Source: Bacteroidales bacterium
GTDB taxonomy: Bacteria > Bacteroidota > Bacteroidia > Bacteroidales > JAADGE01
NCBI GenBank assembly: GCA_029934705.1
Contig: JAOZLS010000008.1
Span: 1-33,960, forward strand
DNA: 33,960 bases
Direction of reading: 5' to 3'
The stretch's first letter is position 1, and each line of letters opens with the position of its first letter. The notes beneath the pieces are model-generated. The model made no database searches and was not told the DNA's origin. It saw nothing but the letters and a program-made list of their open reading frames with translations. A program made the position numbers and the translations under genes. Below, one piece after another: positions 14,335-23,361 of this stretch.

Positions 14335-16188
14335 ATGAAGAAAATTACTTTACTTTCATTTATGTTAGTATTATTACTAACGAATATTAACGCACAAAAT
14401 ATTCCTTGGTCGCAAGATTATCAAGGAGGAGAATGTACTTTGTCACTTCCAGAGTGGGCTGCATTTGAATATCCAAATGGTTGGATTCATACTGTAAATC
14501 TCAATAACGGAGAAGACGGGTATAATGGGACAGTCAGTCCTCATCAAGCAAAGGTTGTAAGAGTGTTAATGGCACCAGGCGTAAAATCTGTTGTTATAGG
14601 CGGAACGTGGTCTCACACTTATAATGGAGCGACTTTACATGGTTTTTTTGCTGGTGAATTAAATCAAGAAGGAGGGTTTGGCTCTGAATTTGAACCAGGA
14701 CAATGTTGTGAGAGTGGTTGCTCAGGTTCTTATATTGATGTATCTGATGAATCTACTGAAATGTTCTTATATTCAAGTTTTTTAGATGATCAAAAAATGA
14801 TAACAAGAGAAGAATTGGGGATACCCATTGATCAGCCAATTTGGCTTAGTTATGTTATGTATCAAGCTCATGATTCATGGACTAATACCAATGTTAGTCT
14901 TACTTTCTCTTGTAATGTTATAAATGAAGAAGGTTCTACTATAAATACAGATGCGTATAAAGCATGGTTAGCTGACAGACCTTGGAATGGTGAAGGTGGA
15001 ACAGGAAGTTATGATGGAATAGCTGAATATCATGCAGGAGAAGATTTAACTGTAGTAGGATATAATGTAAAAGATGGTTTACTTACAGATACAAAGCCTA
15101 ACATGGAATATCAACTTGGTGAAAGTAAAACATGGATACCTTGTACAGACGGAACAACAAGCGGAGTTGCATTTGTAGAAGGTAAAGTTGAAATCAGACA
15201 AATAGGAAAACCGTCTAATTATAGAGAAATAACAACGCTTGTTACCCCTGCAGCACCTACATTTAGTATAAATTATTCAGCAGACAAAACAGCAGAGATA
15301 ATACCAGCAACAACAGAATATAATTACGATAACGATTTTACAACAGGAAATACTCTTGGTGAAGGAATTGAACTTGATTTGACTCCAGGAACCAATGTTT
15401 ATTTTAGAAATCTCGCAACTGTAACTGACTTAACCTCAGCTATACAGTCGCTTATTGTTTCTAATCGTCCAGCAGCACCTGCTTTTACTATTGATTATGT
15501 AAATGAAACAACATCTGAGAATATAGGAACTGATATAGCTTATAGTTATGATGGAGGAACAACTGTATTATTAGGAGACGGAACTCCAGTAGTGCTTACT
15601 CCTGGTAACGAAACAACAATGTTCTGCTATCTTGCTACTACAACAGCTTTTGCTTCTGAACTACAAAATATGACAATTCCAGAACGTCCAGATGCACCTT
15701 TCCAGTCTATAGTTAATGATGATGAAGATACTTTTGGATGGCAAAATAATGCAAGTTTTCCTAATGTAACCGATTATGAAAATACTGTTGATAATGCAAC
15801 TTCTTGGACAGTTTGTGATGTTAATCCTTTAGCTATTGGCGATGTGTCAATACCAGCCGGAGAAGTACAAGTTAGAGTAAAAGCACTCGCAAATACAAAT
15901 TTCCATAGTGATGCTTTACCTTCTTATTCAGCTTTTACACAAGCAGCCGGAGTTGAGAATTTAGCTACTATTTCAATACACCCAAACCCTGTAAATGATA
16001 TTCTAAATGTTAATGCTGATTATATTACAACAATTGAAATTATAGAAATAAGTGGGAAAATAATTAAAGTGGTTGATATTGCTGGAAATACAGCACGCAT
16101 TAATTTAACAGATTTAAGTAAAGGAATATATATAGTAAAAGTAAACTTTAAAAACTCTTTTATTACAAAAAAAATCACAAAACAATAA
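14335..16188 (+). CDS. T9SS-sorted secreted protein with novel N-terminal domain and Ig-like repeats
   Basis: This 617-residue protein has a signal peptide (1-20, ending INAQ). Residues about 21-200 form a domain I do not recognise, with many aromatics and a cysteine cluster (QCCESGCSG) that could form disulphides. Residues about 300-545 hold repeats of roughly 80-100 residues beginning PAAPTFSI, PAAPAFTI and PDAPFQSI, each followed by a VYFR or MFCYL strand, like the DUF4073-type Ig repeats of Bacteroidota. The end is a type A sorting domain (ISIHPNPVNDIL, IEISGKII, GIYIVKV). No enzyme motif is visible. It is the first cargo gene downstream of the TPR-AraC regulator and has its own promoter with a double operator. 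Confidence 0.82.
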   Translation: MKKITLLSFMLVLLLTNINAQNIPWSQDYQGGECTLSLPEWAAFEYPNGWIHTVNLNNGEDGYNGTVSPHQAKVVRVLMAPGVKSVVIGGTWSHTYNGATLHGFFAGELNQEGGFGSEFEPGQCCESGCSGSYIDVSDESTEMFLYSSFLDDQKMITREELGIPIDQPIWLSYVMYQAHDSWTNTNVSLTFSCNVINEEGSTINTDAYKAWLADRPWNGEGGTGSYDGIAEYHAGEDLTVVGYNVKDGLLTDTKPNMEYQLGESKTWIPCTDGTTSGVAFVEGKVEIRQIGKPSNYREITTLVTPAAPTFSINYSADKTAEIIPATTEYNYDNDFTTGNTLGEGIELDLTPGTNVYFRNLATVTDLTSAIQSLIVSNRPAAPAFTIDYVNETTSENIGTDIAYSYDGGTTVLLGDGTPVVLTPGNETTMFCYLATTTAFASELQNMTIPERPDAPFQSIVNDDEDTFGWQNNASFPNVTDYENTVDNATSWTVCDVNPLAIGDVSIPAGEVQVRVKALANTNFHSDALPSYSAFTQAAGVENLATISIHPNPVNDILNVNADYITTIEIIEISGKIIKVVDIAGNTARINLTDLSKGIYIVKVNFKNSFITKKITKQ

Positions 16189-16197
16189 AATTAATAT

Positions 16198-16236
16198 AAT
16201 TATCAGTAATCAATAATTACTTGATTACTGATAATT
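16198..16236. terminator. Perfect 16-bp inverted repeat, possible terminator after the 14335 gene
   Basis: AATTATCAGTAATCAA (16198-16213) pairs with 16221-16236 around a 7-nt loop, starting 10 nt after the stop codon. The tail (TTAATTGTTATT) is T-rich but broken. The stem is AT-rich, so this may be a weak terminator, an RNA-protecting hairpin or a dispersed repeat. Confidence 0.5.
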
Positions 16237-16265
16237 TAATTGTTATTAATAAAAAAAAAAGAACT

Positions 16266-18248
16266 ATGAAAAGTATAATTGTAAAATGTACACTACTGTT
16301 AATTATTACATTTATGTTTGTTTTCACAACAGATGCTCAAGATTTTAGACAAATAGAATTACGCAAAGAAAGTGGTTCTGTAAATGGTAATAGCTTTTCA
16401 GAAGTTATAAAATTAAACACAAAATCTACCTACTTAAACGAAACGTTTAAAAATTTAGATAATTGGACAATTACTGATGGTGGAGAAACTTCCGACACTT
16501 GGCATATTGCAACTCCTGAACCTTCGTCTTTAGATGGAACTCCTTATGCTATTGTTGTAAGCGACGATGCAGGGCAACTTGATATGGATGAAATAATGGA
16601 ACTTACAGTAGGTATTGATGTTACAGATGCAACATCATTATTCTTTTCGTTTGATCATTTTATGTGGGATTGGGATACAAACCCAACTCCTACACAAGGT
16701 CTAGTTCAAGTTTGGGACGGTAATGAATGGGTAACTGTTTATACTGCCGACAACCAAGATATTGGATCTTGGGATGTTCCAGATCATCAAGATATTGAAA
16801 TTACGGCATATAAAAATGATGAGTTAAAAGTAAGGTTTCATTATACTGCAAATTGGGATTTTTGGTGGGCTGTTGACAATTGTATTATTTATTCTAAAAG
16901 CGATCATGACTTAGGCATGTTAAGTAAATCTTTAGAATGGCTCTTTGTTGATGATTCAAAAATACCTACTGCTGACGTGTATAATTTTGGTATAATAAAT
17001 GAAAACACATATAGTGTGAATTATATTATTTATAATGATGAAGATGAAGTTATTTATGACGAAACAGTTAATGTTGAAAATATGATTGCACCCGATGCAA
17101 CTGCCACTATTTCTTTTCCTGCATGGACAGGCACAATAGCCGGAACATATAAGGATACCGTTATTGTTACGGTTTTTGATGACGGAAATTCATTCAACAA
17201 TAAAATAGGAGGCGAAATTAAAGTTATTGGCGATGTTGAATATGATGCAGGAACTATATATGGATGGAATGGAGACCCAACTGCATATACAACTAAAATA
17301 TCATTAGAAACAGGTGAACTTAACAATATGCAAGCAACAGGTGATTTGATGTATTGGACTTGTGCTTCATATATCAACGGCAGAGTTTATGGTGTTAATT
17401 TTAATAATATTCAATATACAAATGCAAAACTTTACTACCTAAATAATGATGGAACACCTTACGAGATTGGAAGTATTGAAGGATCATACATGATAAGTGC
17501 TATGGCACATGATATTACAACAGGAAAAACATATATTACAAATTTTAGTAATATAGGTGTATTTGAACTATTTGAGCTTGATATAGAAAATTTAACAACA
17601 ACTTATATTGGAGCTTGGGGGTCAACTGCAAATCCCGGAGTTGGTAATGTATTTGCACTCGCTTGTGATAATAACGGAGCTCTTTACGGTCTTGCAGGAA
17701 TTATAAATCAATCTACTTATGTTGTAGATGATGCTAAACTTATAACTTTTGATAAAAATACCGCTGAAATAACTGAAGTAGGTGAAATTGATGTTGATAT
17801 TGTTTTTGGAAACCACGATTTAAGTTTTGATAGACAAACAAATATATTATATGGTACTTTGCTCGAACAAGCTGATGGTGCTGGAGTATATTCTTTTAAT
17901 ACAGAAAATGGCGAAGCTACACTAATTCACGACCTTAATTTGGAATACCCAATTACTGCCTGTGCTATTATTCCTTCAAGCCTTGTTAATATTAATCAAG
18001 AAGAAAATACAATTATTAATATTTATCCAAATCCTTCGAATGGAGTTTTTAATATAGACTTTAAAACGTTTACAGAAGTCTTAAATGTTTCAATTACTGA
18101 TATTACTGGAAAAATTATATATCAATTAGCAAATGCTAATTGTAAATCGCAAATTCAAATTGATTTATCAAATCAAAATAAGGGAATTTATTTTATTCGA
18201 CTGTTCAATAACAGTAGCAGTTATAATTATAAAATAAATATTAATTAA
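16266..18248 (+). CDS. T9SS-sorted adhesin-like protein (choice-of-anchor J, CARDB-like, propeller-like)
   Basis: The ATG at 16266 gives 660 residues with a clean signal peptide (1-24, ending TDAQ); an in-frame TTG 45 nt upstream falls inside the inverted repeat and is rejected. Domains in order are choice-of-anchor J/adhesin (about 45-215; NETFKNLDNWTI ... WWAVDNCIIY), CARDB-like (218-325; DLGMLSKSLEW ... IAGTYKDTVIVTV), propeller-like (330-580; TGELNNM, GRVYGVNF, FGNHDLSFDRQTNILYGTL) and type A sorting domain (590-660; IYPNPSNGVF, ITDITGK, GIYFIRL). The layout repeats that of the genes at 2565 and 27603, which points to paralogues. No catalytic motif is seen; a surface-binding role is likely. 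Confidence 0.86.
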   Translation: MKSIIVKCTLLLIITFMFVFTTDAQDFRQIELRKESGSVNGNSFSEVIKLNTKSTYLNETFKNLDNWTITDGGETSDTWHIATPEPSSLDGTPYAIVVSDDAGQLDMDEIMELTVGIDVTDATSLFFSFDHFMWDWDTNPTPTQGLVQVWDGNEWVTVYTADNQDIGSWDVPDHQDIEITAYKNDELKVRFHYTANWDFWWAVDNCIIYSKSDHDLGMLSKSLEWLFVDDSKIPTADVYNFGIINENTYSVNYIIYNDEDEVIYDETVNVENMIAPDATATISFPAWTGTIAGTYKDTVIVTVFDDGNSFNNKIGGEIKVIGDVEYDAGTIYGWNGDPTAYTTKISLETGELNNMQATGDLMYWTCASYINGRVYGVNFNNIQYTNAKLYYLNNDGTPYEIGSIEGSYMISAMAHDITTGKTYITNFSNIGVFELFELDIENLTTTYIGAWGSTANPGVGNVFALACDNNGALYGLAGIINQSTYVVDDAKLITFDKNTAEITEVGEIDVDIVFGNHDLSFDRQTNILYGTLLEQADGAGVYSFNTENGEATLIHDLNLEYPITACAIIPSSLVNINQEENTIINIYPNPSNGVFNIDFKTFTEVLNVSITDITGKIIYQLANANCKSQIQIDLSNQNKGIYFIRLFNNSSSYNYKININ

Positions 18249-18268
18249 TAATTATTTTCATAATTGAA

Positions 18269-18319
18269 TATAGGGGTATCCATTAATAAGATTGTTGGGT
18301 TTCTTATGATACCCCTATA
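18269..18319. repeat. Intergenic 12-bp perfect inverted repeat with long loop
   Basis: TATAGGGGTATC (18269-18280) pairs perfectly with GATACCCCTATA (18308-18319). The loop can extend the stem through TAAGA and TCTTA. It starts 20 nt after a stop codon. An A-run rather than a T-run follows on the plus strand, so it is not a classic intrinsic terminator for the 16266 gene. Confidence 0.6.
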
Positions 18320-18449
18320 AAAAATATAACAAACCTTTATTGTTCTTTTATATGAATTTCTTTTTAAATTTCTTTTCATAATAAGATATTAAATTAAGAA
18401 CGTATTGGTTTGTTTAATTAGTTTACTTTTTACTACTAAATTTGTAATA

Positions 18450-19319
18450 ATGAAAATTTTGAGGCATATAATAATTTTAGGCATATTAATCTTTTCTTTT
18501 CAACTAATGGCACAGAATGTAAGTATTAATATAGATGGCTCAGCTCCAGATGCTTCAGCAATACTTGATGTAAAAAGTACCACAAAGGGGTTTGCTCCTC
18601 CAAGAATGACCCAGTATGAAATGCTCAATATTGCAGAGCCAGCTGCAGGGCTAATTGTTTTTAATACGACTAATAAATGTTTATATTATTATGATAATAC
18701 GACTTGGGCTGATTTACAATTTTGCGATTGCGGACATGTAGTAGATGTTGAAGGTAACTTTTATAGAGCAGTAAAAGTTGGCGATCAATGTTGGATGGCA
18801 GAAAATCTTAAAACAACAAAATATTCCGACGGAACTTCAATACTCGGAGTTTATGATAACGGTGCAACTTACCTAGAAAATTACGGAAAAGTTTATACAT
18901 GGGCAGCCATTATGGGAGGCTCTGCTAGTAGTAATCTAAACCCTAGCGGAGTACAAGGAGTTTGCCCTGTTGGTTGGCATGTGCCTAGTGAAGATGAGTG
19001 GCAAGAGTTGAAAACAGAACTAAACGATGCAACTAACGATGGCAGGATGCTAAAAAAAGACGATGCTTTATGGGGTGGAGACTCGCAAGCAGGATACAAC
19101 GATGGAAACCAAAGTGGGTTTGATGCACTTCCTGGGGGATATAGATCAACTTCAACATCAACTTTTTATAATATAACAGTAACTGCATTGTTTTGGTCTT
19201 CAACTTCTTCTGGTTCAAGCGATGCAAATAATTGCGGAATAGCTCGTAATTCAGCAACTATGGGCATAACTCAAACAACAAAAATAAATGCAGTTTCAGT
19301 TAGATGTGTGCGTGATTAA
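18450..19319 (+). CDS. FISUMP-domain secreted protein 1
   Basis: The ATG at 18450 gives 289 residues; an in-frame TTG at 18405 lies upstream of a -7-like TAAATTTG (18437-18444) and is rejected. Signal peptide 1-22 (SFQLMAQ). Residues about 23-95 are the module SAILDVKSTTKGFAPPRMT ... GLIVFNTTNKCLYYYD, shared with the tail-fibre protein at 1-2206. The rest is a Fibrobacter succinogenes major paralogous domain: VDVEGNFYRAVKVGDQCWM, AENLKT, GVCPVGWHVPSEDEW, FDALPGGYR, FWSSTSSG, VRCVRD. The domain is common in secreted proteins, but its molecular function is unknown. No T9SS tail follows; the domain ends the protein. It is first of three tandem paralogues. Confidence 0.87.
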   Translation: MKILRHIIILGILIFSFQLMAQNVSINIDGSAPDASAILDVKSTTKGFAPPRMTQYEMLNIAEPAAGLIVFNTTNKCLYYYDNTTWADLQFCDCGHVVDVEGNFYRAVKVGDQCWMAENLKTTKYSDGTSILGVYDNGATYLENYGKVYTWAAIMGGSASSNLNPSGVQGVCPVGWHVPSEDEWQELKTELNDATNDGRMLKKDDALWGGDSQAGYNDGNQSGFDALPGGYRSTSTSTFYNITVTALFWSSTSSGSSDANNCGIARNSATMGITQTTKINAVSVRCVRD

Positions 19320-19373
19320 AAAAGACCTCAAAGTGTATGTAAGCTCTTATTGAACATCATAAAATAACAAAAA

Positions 19374-20225
19374 ATGAAATATTCAAAATATATATTCTTA
19401 TTTTTGGTAATATTAATGTTGCAATTGCAAGCAATTTCGCAAGGGGTTGGTATTAGCGATAATGCTAGTAACCCACATTCTTCAGCAATACTTCATGTGC
19501 AAGGCACAAGCGGTGGTTTTTTACCTCCAAGAATGAATGATGCCGAAATGAATGCAATAATAAATCCAGTAAATGGCTTAATAATTTATAATACTACAGC
19601 ACACTGTACATATCACTATAACGGAACAAATTGGTTGGTTTTGGAAACTCACGAATGTATTACCCTTGTTGATATTGAAGATAATAGCTATAAAACAATT
19701 AAAATTGGAAGTCAAATATGGATGGCGGAAAACTTAAAAACATCCCATTACGCAGATGGTTCAGCGATAACAAATGTACAAGACAACGGAGTTTATGGAA
19801 ATGTTTACGATTGGAATGCAGTAATGAATGGAGTAGGAAGTAGTACCACAAATCCTAGCGGAGTACAAGGGGTTTGCCCTAATGGATGGCATCTGCCTAG
19901 CCAAGCAGAATGGCAAGAACTTGAAACAACACTTGTAGCTACAAACGCAGGTAGGAAATTGAAAAAATATGATAATTTATGGACACAAAATTCAACTCAC
20001 CCAAATGCTGGCTATAATGATGCAAATGCAAGCGGATTTAATGCTTTACCTGGTGGATACTGGAGTGGAGCATTCGCAAATCAAAACGGACACGCATATT
20101 TCTGGACAGCAACAGAGAATGGAACTAATGCCGAAAATTTTAGACAGGCTTTTGATATAGCTACATTAATAAGCGAACAAGGAGCTAAAACTACATATTT
20201 TTCAGTAAGATGTGTTTGTGATTAA
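19374..20225 (+). CDS. FISUMP-domain secreted protein 2
   Basis: This 283-residue paralogue lies 54 nt downstream of copy 1. It has a signal peptide (ending QAISQ), the SAILHVQGTSGGFLPPRMN module and the FISUMP domain (GSQIWMAENLKT, GVCPNGWHLPSQAEW, FNALPGGYW, FWTATENG). Two cysteine positions differ from its neighbours: the QCW cysteine is replaced (QIW), and an extra cysteine appears in the terminal VRCVCD. If the family forms disulphides, this copy pairs differently. There is no sorting domain. Confidence 0.86.
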   Translation: MKYSKYIFLFLVILMLQLQAISQGVGISDNASNPHSSAILHVQGTSGGFLPPRMNDAEMNAIINPVNGLIIYNTTAHCTYHYNGTNWLVLETHECITLVDIEDNSYKTIKIGSQIWMAENLKTSHYADGSAITNVQDNGVYGNVYDWNAVMNGVGSSTTNPSGVQGVCPNGWHLPSQAEWQELETTLVATNAGRKLKKYDNLWTQNSTHPNAGYNDANASGFNALPGGYWSGAFANQNGHAYFWTATENGTNAENFRQAFDIATLISEQGAKTTYFSVRCVCD

Positions 20226-20239
20226 TTAAACATAATAAA

Positions 20240-20272
20240 ACTTTATGTGTACTAACACCATGAAGTGTTTTT
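20240..20272 (+). terminator. Terminator-like hairpin between FISUMP genes 2 and 3
   Basis: ACTTTATGTG (20240-20249) pairs with CACCATGAAGT (20256-20266) with one G-U pair and one bulged base, 6-nt loop TACTAA, then GTTTTT. It could lower expression of the third gene relative to the first two. The weak stem and short T-run leave doubt. Confidence 0.45.
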
Positions 20273-20284
20273 AAACAAAATAAG

Positions 20285-21235
20285 ATGAAATATTTTATAA
20301 TAATAATTTTAATAACAATTTCAATAAATATAAATGCACAAGTATTAATTGATGCAGATGGAACTGCAACATTAGAAAGTTCAGCAATACTTGATGTACA
20401 AAGTAATGATAAAGGTTTTTTACCTCCACAGCTTTCTTGGCCAGAAATGCAAGCCATTGTAACTCCAGCCGAGGGATTAATTGTGTATAATACAACTGCA
20501 AATTGTATGTATGTTTACAACGGTACTCGATGGTATGTAATTGAATATTGCAATTGTGGTAATGTTACAGATGTAGATGGTAATTATTATGAAACAGTAC
20601 AAATAGGGACACAATGTTGGATGGCTGAAAACTTAAAAACAACCAACTATGCAAATGGTTCTAGTATTTCAGGAGTTTACGACGATGGAGCAACATATTT
20701 TGAAAATTACGGAAAAGTTTATACATGGGCAGCTGTTATGGGAGGCTCTGCTAGTAGTAATCTAAATCCGAGCGGAGTGCAAGGAGTTTGCCCAGATGGC
20801 TGGCACATGCCAAGCGATGCCGAATTTTTAGAACTCGAAAATAGAATTTGTGAAGATTTAGGACATCCCAATTGTAATACGATTTTTAACGGAACTAATA
20901 CTGGTTGGTTGGGACATATTGAATCACAAGGCGGATCAGAAGCTAGAGCTATGAAAGAATACAATGCATTATGGAATGGGAACTCAACAAATGTGAATGC
21001 TGGTTATAATAATAGTACAGACCCAAGTGGTTTTAATGCCCTTCCAGGAGGTAGCCGACATTCTTCGGGTACTTATGGTAGTGTAGGTTCTACTACTTAT
21101 TTTTGGACAACAACCCAAAATATTTCAAATACGTTGAATGCGTATTTTCGAGGTTTATATTATAATGGAAGTAAGATAAATAGATTTGACATGCAAAAAA
21201 CTTATGGATTATCAGTAAGATGTATTAGAGATTAA
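20285..21235 (+). CDS. FISUMP-domain secreted protein 3
   Basis: This 316-residue paralogue has a signal peptide (1-18, ending NINAQ), the SAILDVQSNDKGFLPPQLS module and the FISUMP domain (GTQCWMAENLKT, GVCPDGWHMPSDAEF, FNALPGGSR, FWTTTQN, VRCIRD). Relative to copies 1 and 2 it carries an insert of about 30 residues after the GWHMPS segment, with two more cysteines (ICEDLGHPNCNT). A 92-bp stretch (20702-20793) differs from copy 1 (18876-18967) at only five positions, so these two are closest and may have exchanged sequence. No sorting domain. The function of the family is not known. Confidence 0.87.
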   Translation: MKYFIIIILITISININAQVLIDADGTATLESSAILDVQSNDKGFLPPQLSWPEMQAIVTPAEGLIVYNTTANCMYVYNGTRWYVIEYCNCGNVTDVDGNYYETVQIGTQCWMAENLKTTNYANGSSISGVYDDGATYFENYGKVYTWAAVMGGSASSNLNPSGVQGVCPDGWHMPSDAEFLELENRICEDLGHPNCNTIFNGTNTGWLGHIESQGGSEARAMKEYNALWNGNSTNVNAGYNNSTDPSGFNALPGGSRHSSGTYGSVGSTTYFWTTTQNISNTLNAYFRGLYYNGSKINRFDMQKTYGLSVRCIRD

Positions 21236-21339
21236 ATTGAACCTGTTAATAATATTAGAAATAAATATGAAATATCATTTATCAAAAAAATACTTATTAT
21301 ACTAAACAAATTAATCATTAACAATTAATATTTATAATT

Positions 21340-23148
21340 ATGAATTACAAAAAATTACTTGCAATTATTTTATTAATATCATTTTATGGTCTAAGTGCAG
21401 AAGCACAGAAAGGACATAAATTTATTAGAGTTGGAGAATCTCTTGGTATTGACAGTAACAACCCTGGAAATGTAAGCCCAGAAGCAAGCCTAGGACATGC
21501 AGTTGCATGGGGCGATATTAATGATGATGGAATGATTGATGTTGCATTCTCAAATCAAGGAGGCGAAGTTAATGGCATGCAGTTTTGGCTATATCAAAAT
21601 ACAGAAGCTGGTTTTATTGATATTTCGGAAACTTCTGGTCTAGGTGAATTATATGCTGATAAAATAATTTTTGCAGACTTAAACGGAGATTATTTTCCTG
21701 AGATAATTGCTTATAAGCAAGCAATGCAATTCTACCCTTTTGATCCTGCAGAACAAACTATATATAGAAATAACGGCGACCTTACATTTACTAAAATGTC
21801 TTCTACAGGGGTAAATCAAAATTATAAAGTACAATCTGTTGCCGATTTTGATAAAGATGGTTTTGTAGATTTACTTACTTGGGATAACACAGGAGCAGTA
21901 TTGATATATGAAAATAACGGCGACTTTACATTTACAGCTTCAATTATAGTGCCTTTTATTTCAGACCTTTATGCTATTTCTTGTATTGATTATAACAACG
22001 ATACTTATCCAGATTTTTACACATCAACTTATGGTGCAAACCCTAATTATTTATTTAAAAATAATGGAGATGGAACTTTTACCGATGTTACCACAGAGGC
22101 AGGGGTAGCTTATGCCGATGCAGGTCATGGACTTACTGTTGGAGATATGAATAATGATGGATATCAAGACATCTATGTTGGAGGTTATAACCAAAATATA
22201 TCAAGTAAATTATTTAAAAATAATGGAAATGGAACTTTTTCAGATATTACTTTAGCTAGTGGAACTTCAGGATATACAGATACACGAACCTCTTCTTTTG
22301 TTGATTATAATAATGATAGTTTTCTTGACATTTTTTCTTCACATCATCAATTTTGGGTTGACCAAAATATTTTATATCACAATGTTCAAAACGAAACCTT
22401 TTTTGATGTGTCAGTTCCTTTAAGATTGTCGTATGAAACTGCTGATGAAGCATGGCTAGGTGATTATTTTGGAACAGCATGGGGCGATTTTAATAACGAT
22501 GGAGATATGGATTTATTTGCTGTAGGACACATTCAAGAAGATCATTATAGTTTATGGAAAAATTCGGAAAATCCTAAAAATTCAATAATTCTTAATTTAA
22601 AAGGTGTAGCGTCAAACAAAAGTGCAATTGGTGCAAAAGCTGTATTAACTTCAGGCGAAAATGTTATTTACCGAACAGTTAATCCTATACAAGGTCAGAG
22701 AGATGGTCATAGTATGAGACTTCATTTTGGATTAGATACTGACACCGAATTCGATAATATTACAGTTTATTGGCCATCTGGTCTTGAACAAACAATTGAT
22801 TTTGCTGAATTTACCATAAATGCAGTAAATACTGTGGTTGAGGACGAGGGGGTTACCGAAGTTTTTGAAGAAATTATTTATGATATTGTAACAGCTACAG
22901 ATATTGACAATGATAATAACATAAATGTATTTCCAAATCCTTCAAATGGATTAATTACAGTAGATAGTAAGAAAATAAAACTTGAAAGTATTGAAATAGT
23001 CGATATTACTGGAAAAATTGTTTATTCTCAAAATATTGATTCAGAATATACAACTATTGATTTAAGTAATAAAGAAAATGGGTTATATATTATTAAATTT
23101 ATTTCTGATAATAAAACCTATAGTAAAAGAATAATGATTATTAAATAG
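21340..23148 (+). CDS. T9SS-sorted FG-GAP/VCBS repeat protein with ASPIC/UnbV domain (CRTAC1-like)
   Basis: This 602-residue protein has a signal peptide (1-22, ending AEAQ). Residues about 40-400 hold seven FG-GAP/VCBS blades with Asp-rich calcium-type loops (DINDDGMID, DLNGDYFPE, DFDKDGFVD, DYNNDTYPD, DMNNDGYQD, DYNNDSFLD, DFNNDGDMD), as in integrin-like seven-bladed propellers. Then comes an ASPIC/UnbV domain (about 415-490; GAKAVLTSGENVIYR, GHSMRLHFGL, ITVYWPSG), together the CRTAC1-family layout. The end is a type A sorting domain (VFPNPSNGLI, IVDITGK, NGLYIIKF). Such proteins are calcium-dependent surface or matrix-binding proteins in other systems; the ligand here is unknown. A terminator follows. 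Confidence 0.9.
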   Translation: MNYKKLLAIILLISFYGLSAEAQKGHKFIRVGESLGIDSNNPGNVSPEASLGHAVAWGDINDDGMIDVAFSNQGGEVNGMQFWLYQNTEAGFIDISETSGLGELYADKIIFADLNGDYFPEIIAYKQAMQFYPFDPAEQTIYRNNGDLTFTKMSSTGVNQNYKVQSVADFDKDGFVDLLTWDNTGAVLIYENNGDFTFTASIIVPFISDLYAISCIDYNNDTYPDFYTSTYGANPNYLFKNNGDGTFTDVTTEAGVAYADAGHGLTVGDMNNDGYQDIYVGGYNQNISSKLFKNNGNGTFSDITLASGTSGYTDTRTSSFVDYNNDSFLDIFSSHHQFWVDQNILYHNVQNETFFDVSVPLRLSYETADEAWLGDYFGTAWGDFNNDGDMDLFAVGHIQEDHYSLWKNSENPKNSIILNLKGVASNKSAIGAKAVLTSGENVIYRTVNPIQGQRDGHSMRLHFGLDTDTEFDNITVYWPSGLEQTIDFAEFTINAVNTVVEDEGVTEVFEEIIYDIVTATDIDNDNNINVFPNPSNGLITVDSKKIKLESIEIVDITGKIVYSQNIDSEYTTIDLSNKENGLYIIKFISDNKTYSKRIMIIK

Positions 23149-23158
23149 ATTTTAACAA

Positions 23159-23210
23159 AGCGGCATCATTGCTATAAATATGTAGAATTATATGGTGTCG
23201 TTATTTTTAA
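23159..23210 (+). terminator. Intrinsic terminator after the FG-GAP gene
   Basis: AGCGGCATCAT (23159-23169) pairs with ATGGTGTCGTT (23192-23202) over 11 positions with three G-U pairs, around a 22-nt AT-rich loop. TATTTTT follows directly. It begins 10 nt after the stop codon. Confidence 0.6.
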
Positions 23211-23361
23211 TATTTATAGAAACTAAGTGTTATAATTAATAATACATAAGTTTGAAATTAGCATTAATTATTTTGCATTATCGTCGGATAAAAGCCTATT
23301 AATAGAATACTTTTATAAGTAAATAAAAAGTGTTTTTTTTCTTCATAATAAAGTTACAAAA

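Noticed and set aside
16221-16265. TTG at 16221 as start of the adhesin-like gene
   Set aside because: It falls inside the 3' arm of a perfect inverted repeat and would add a polar stretch before a normal signal peptide.
18884-20793. CRISPR-like short repeats in the FISUMP region
   Set aside because: The repeated strings are conserved codons of paralogous domains, not regular repeat-spacer units.
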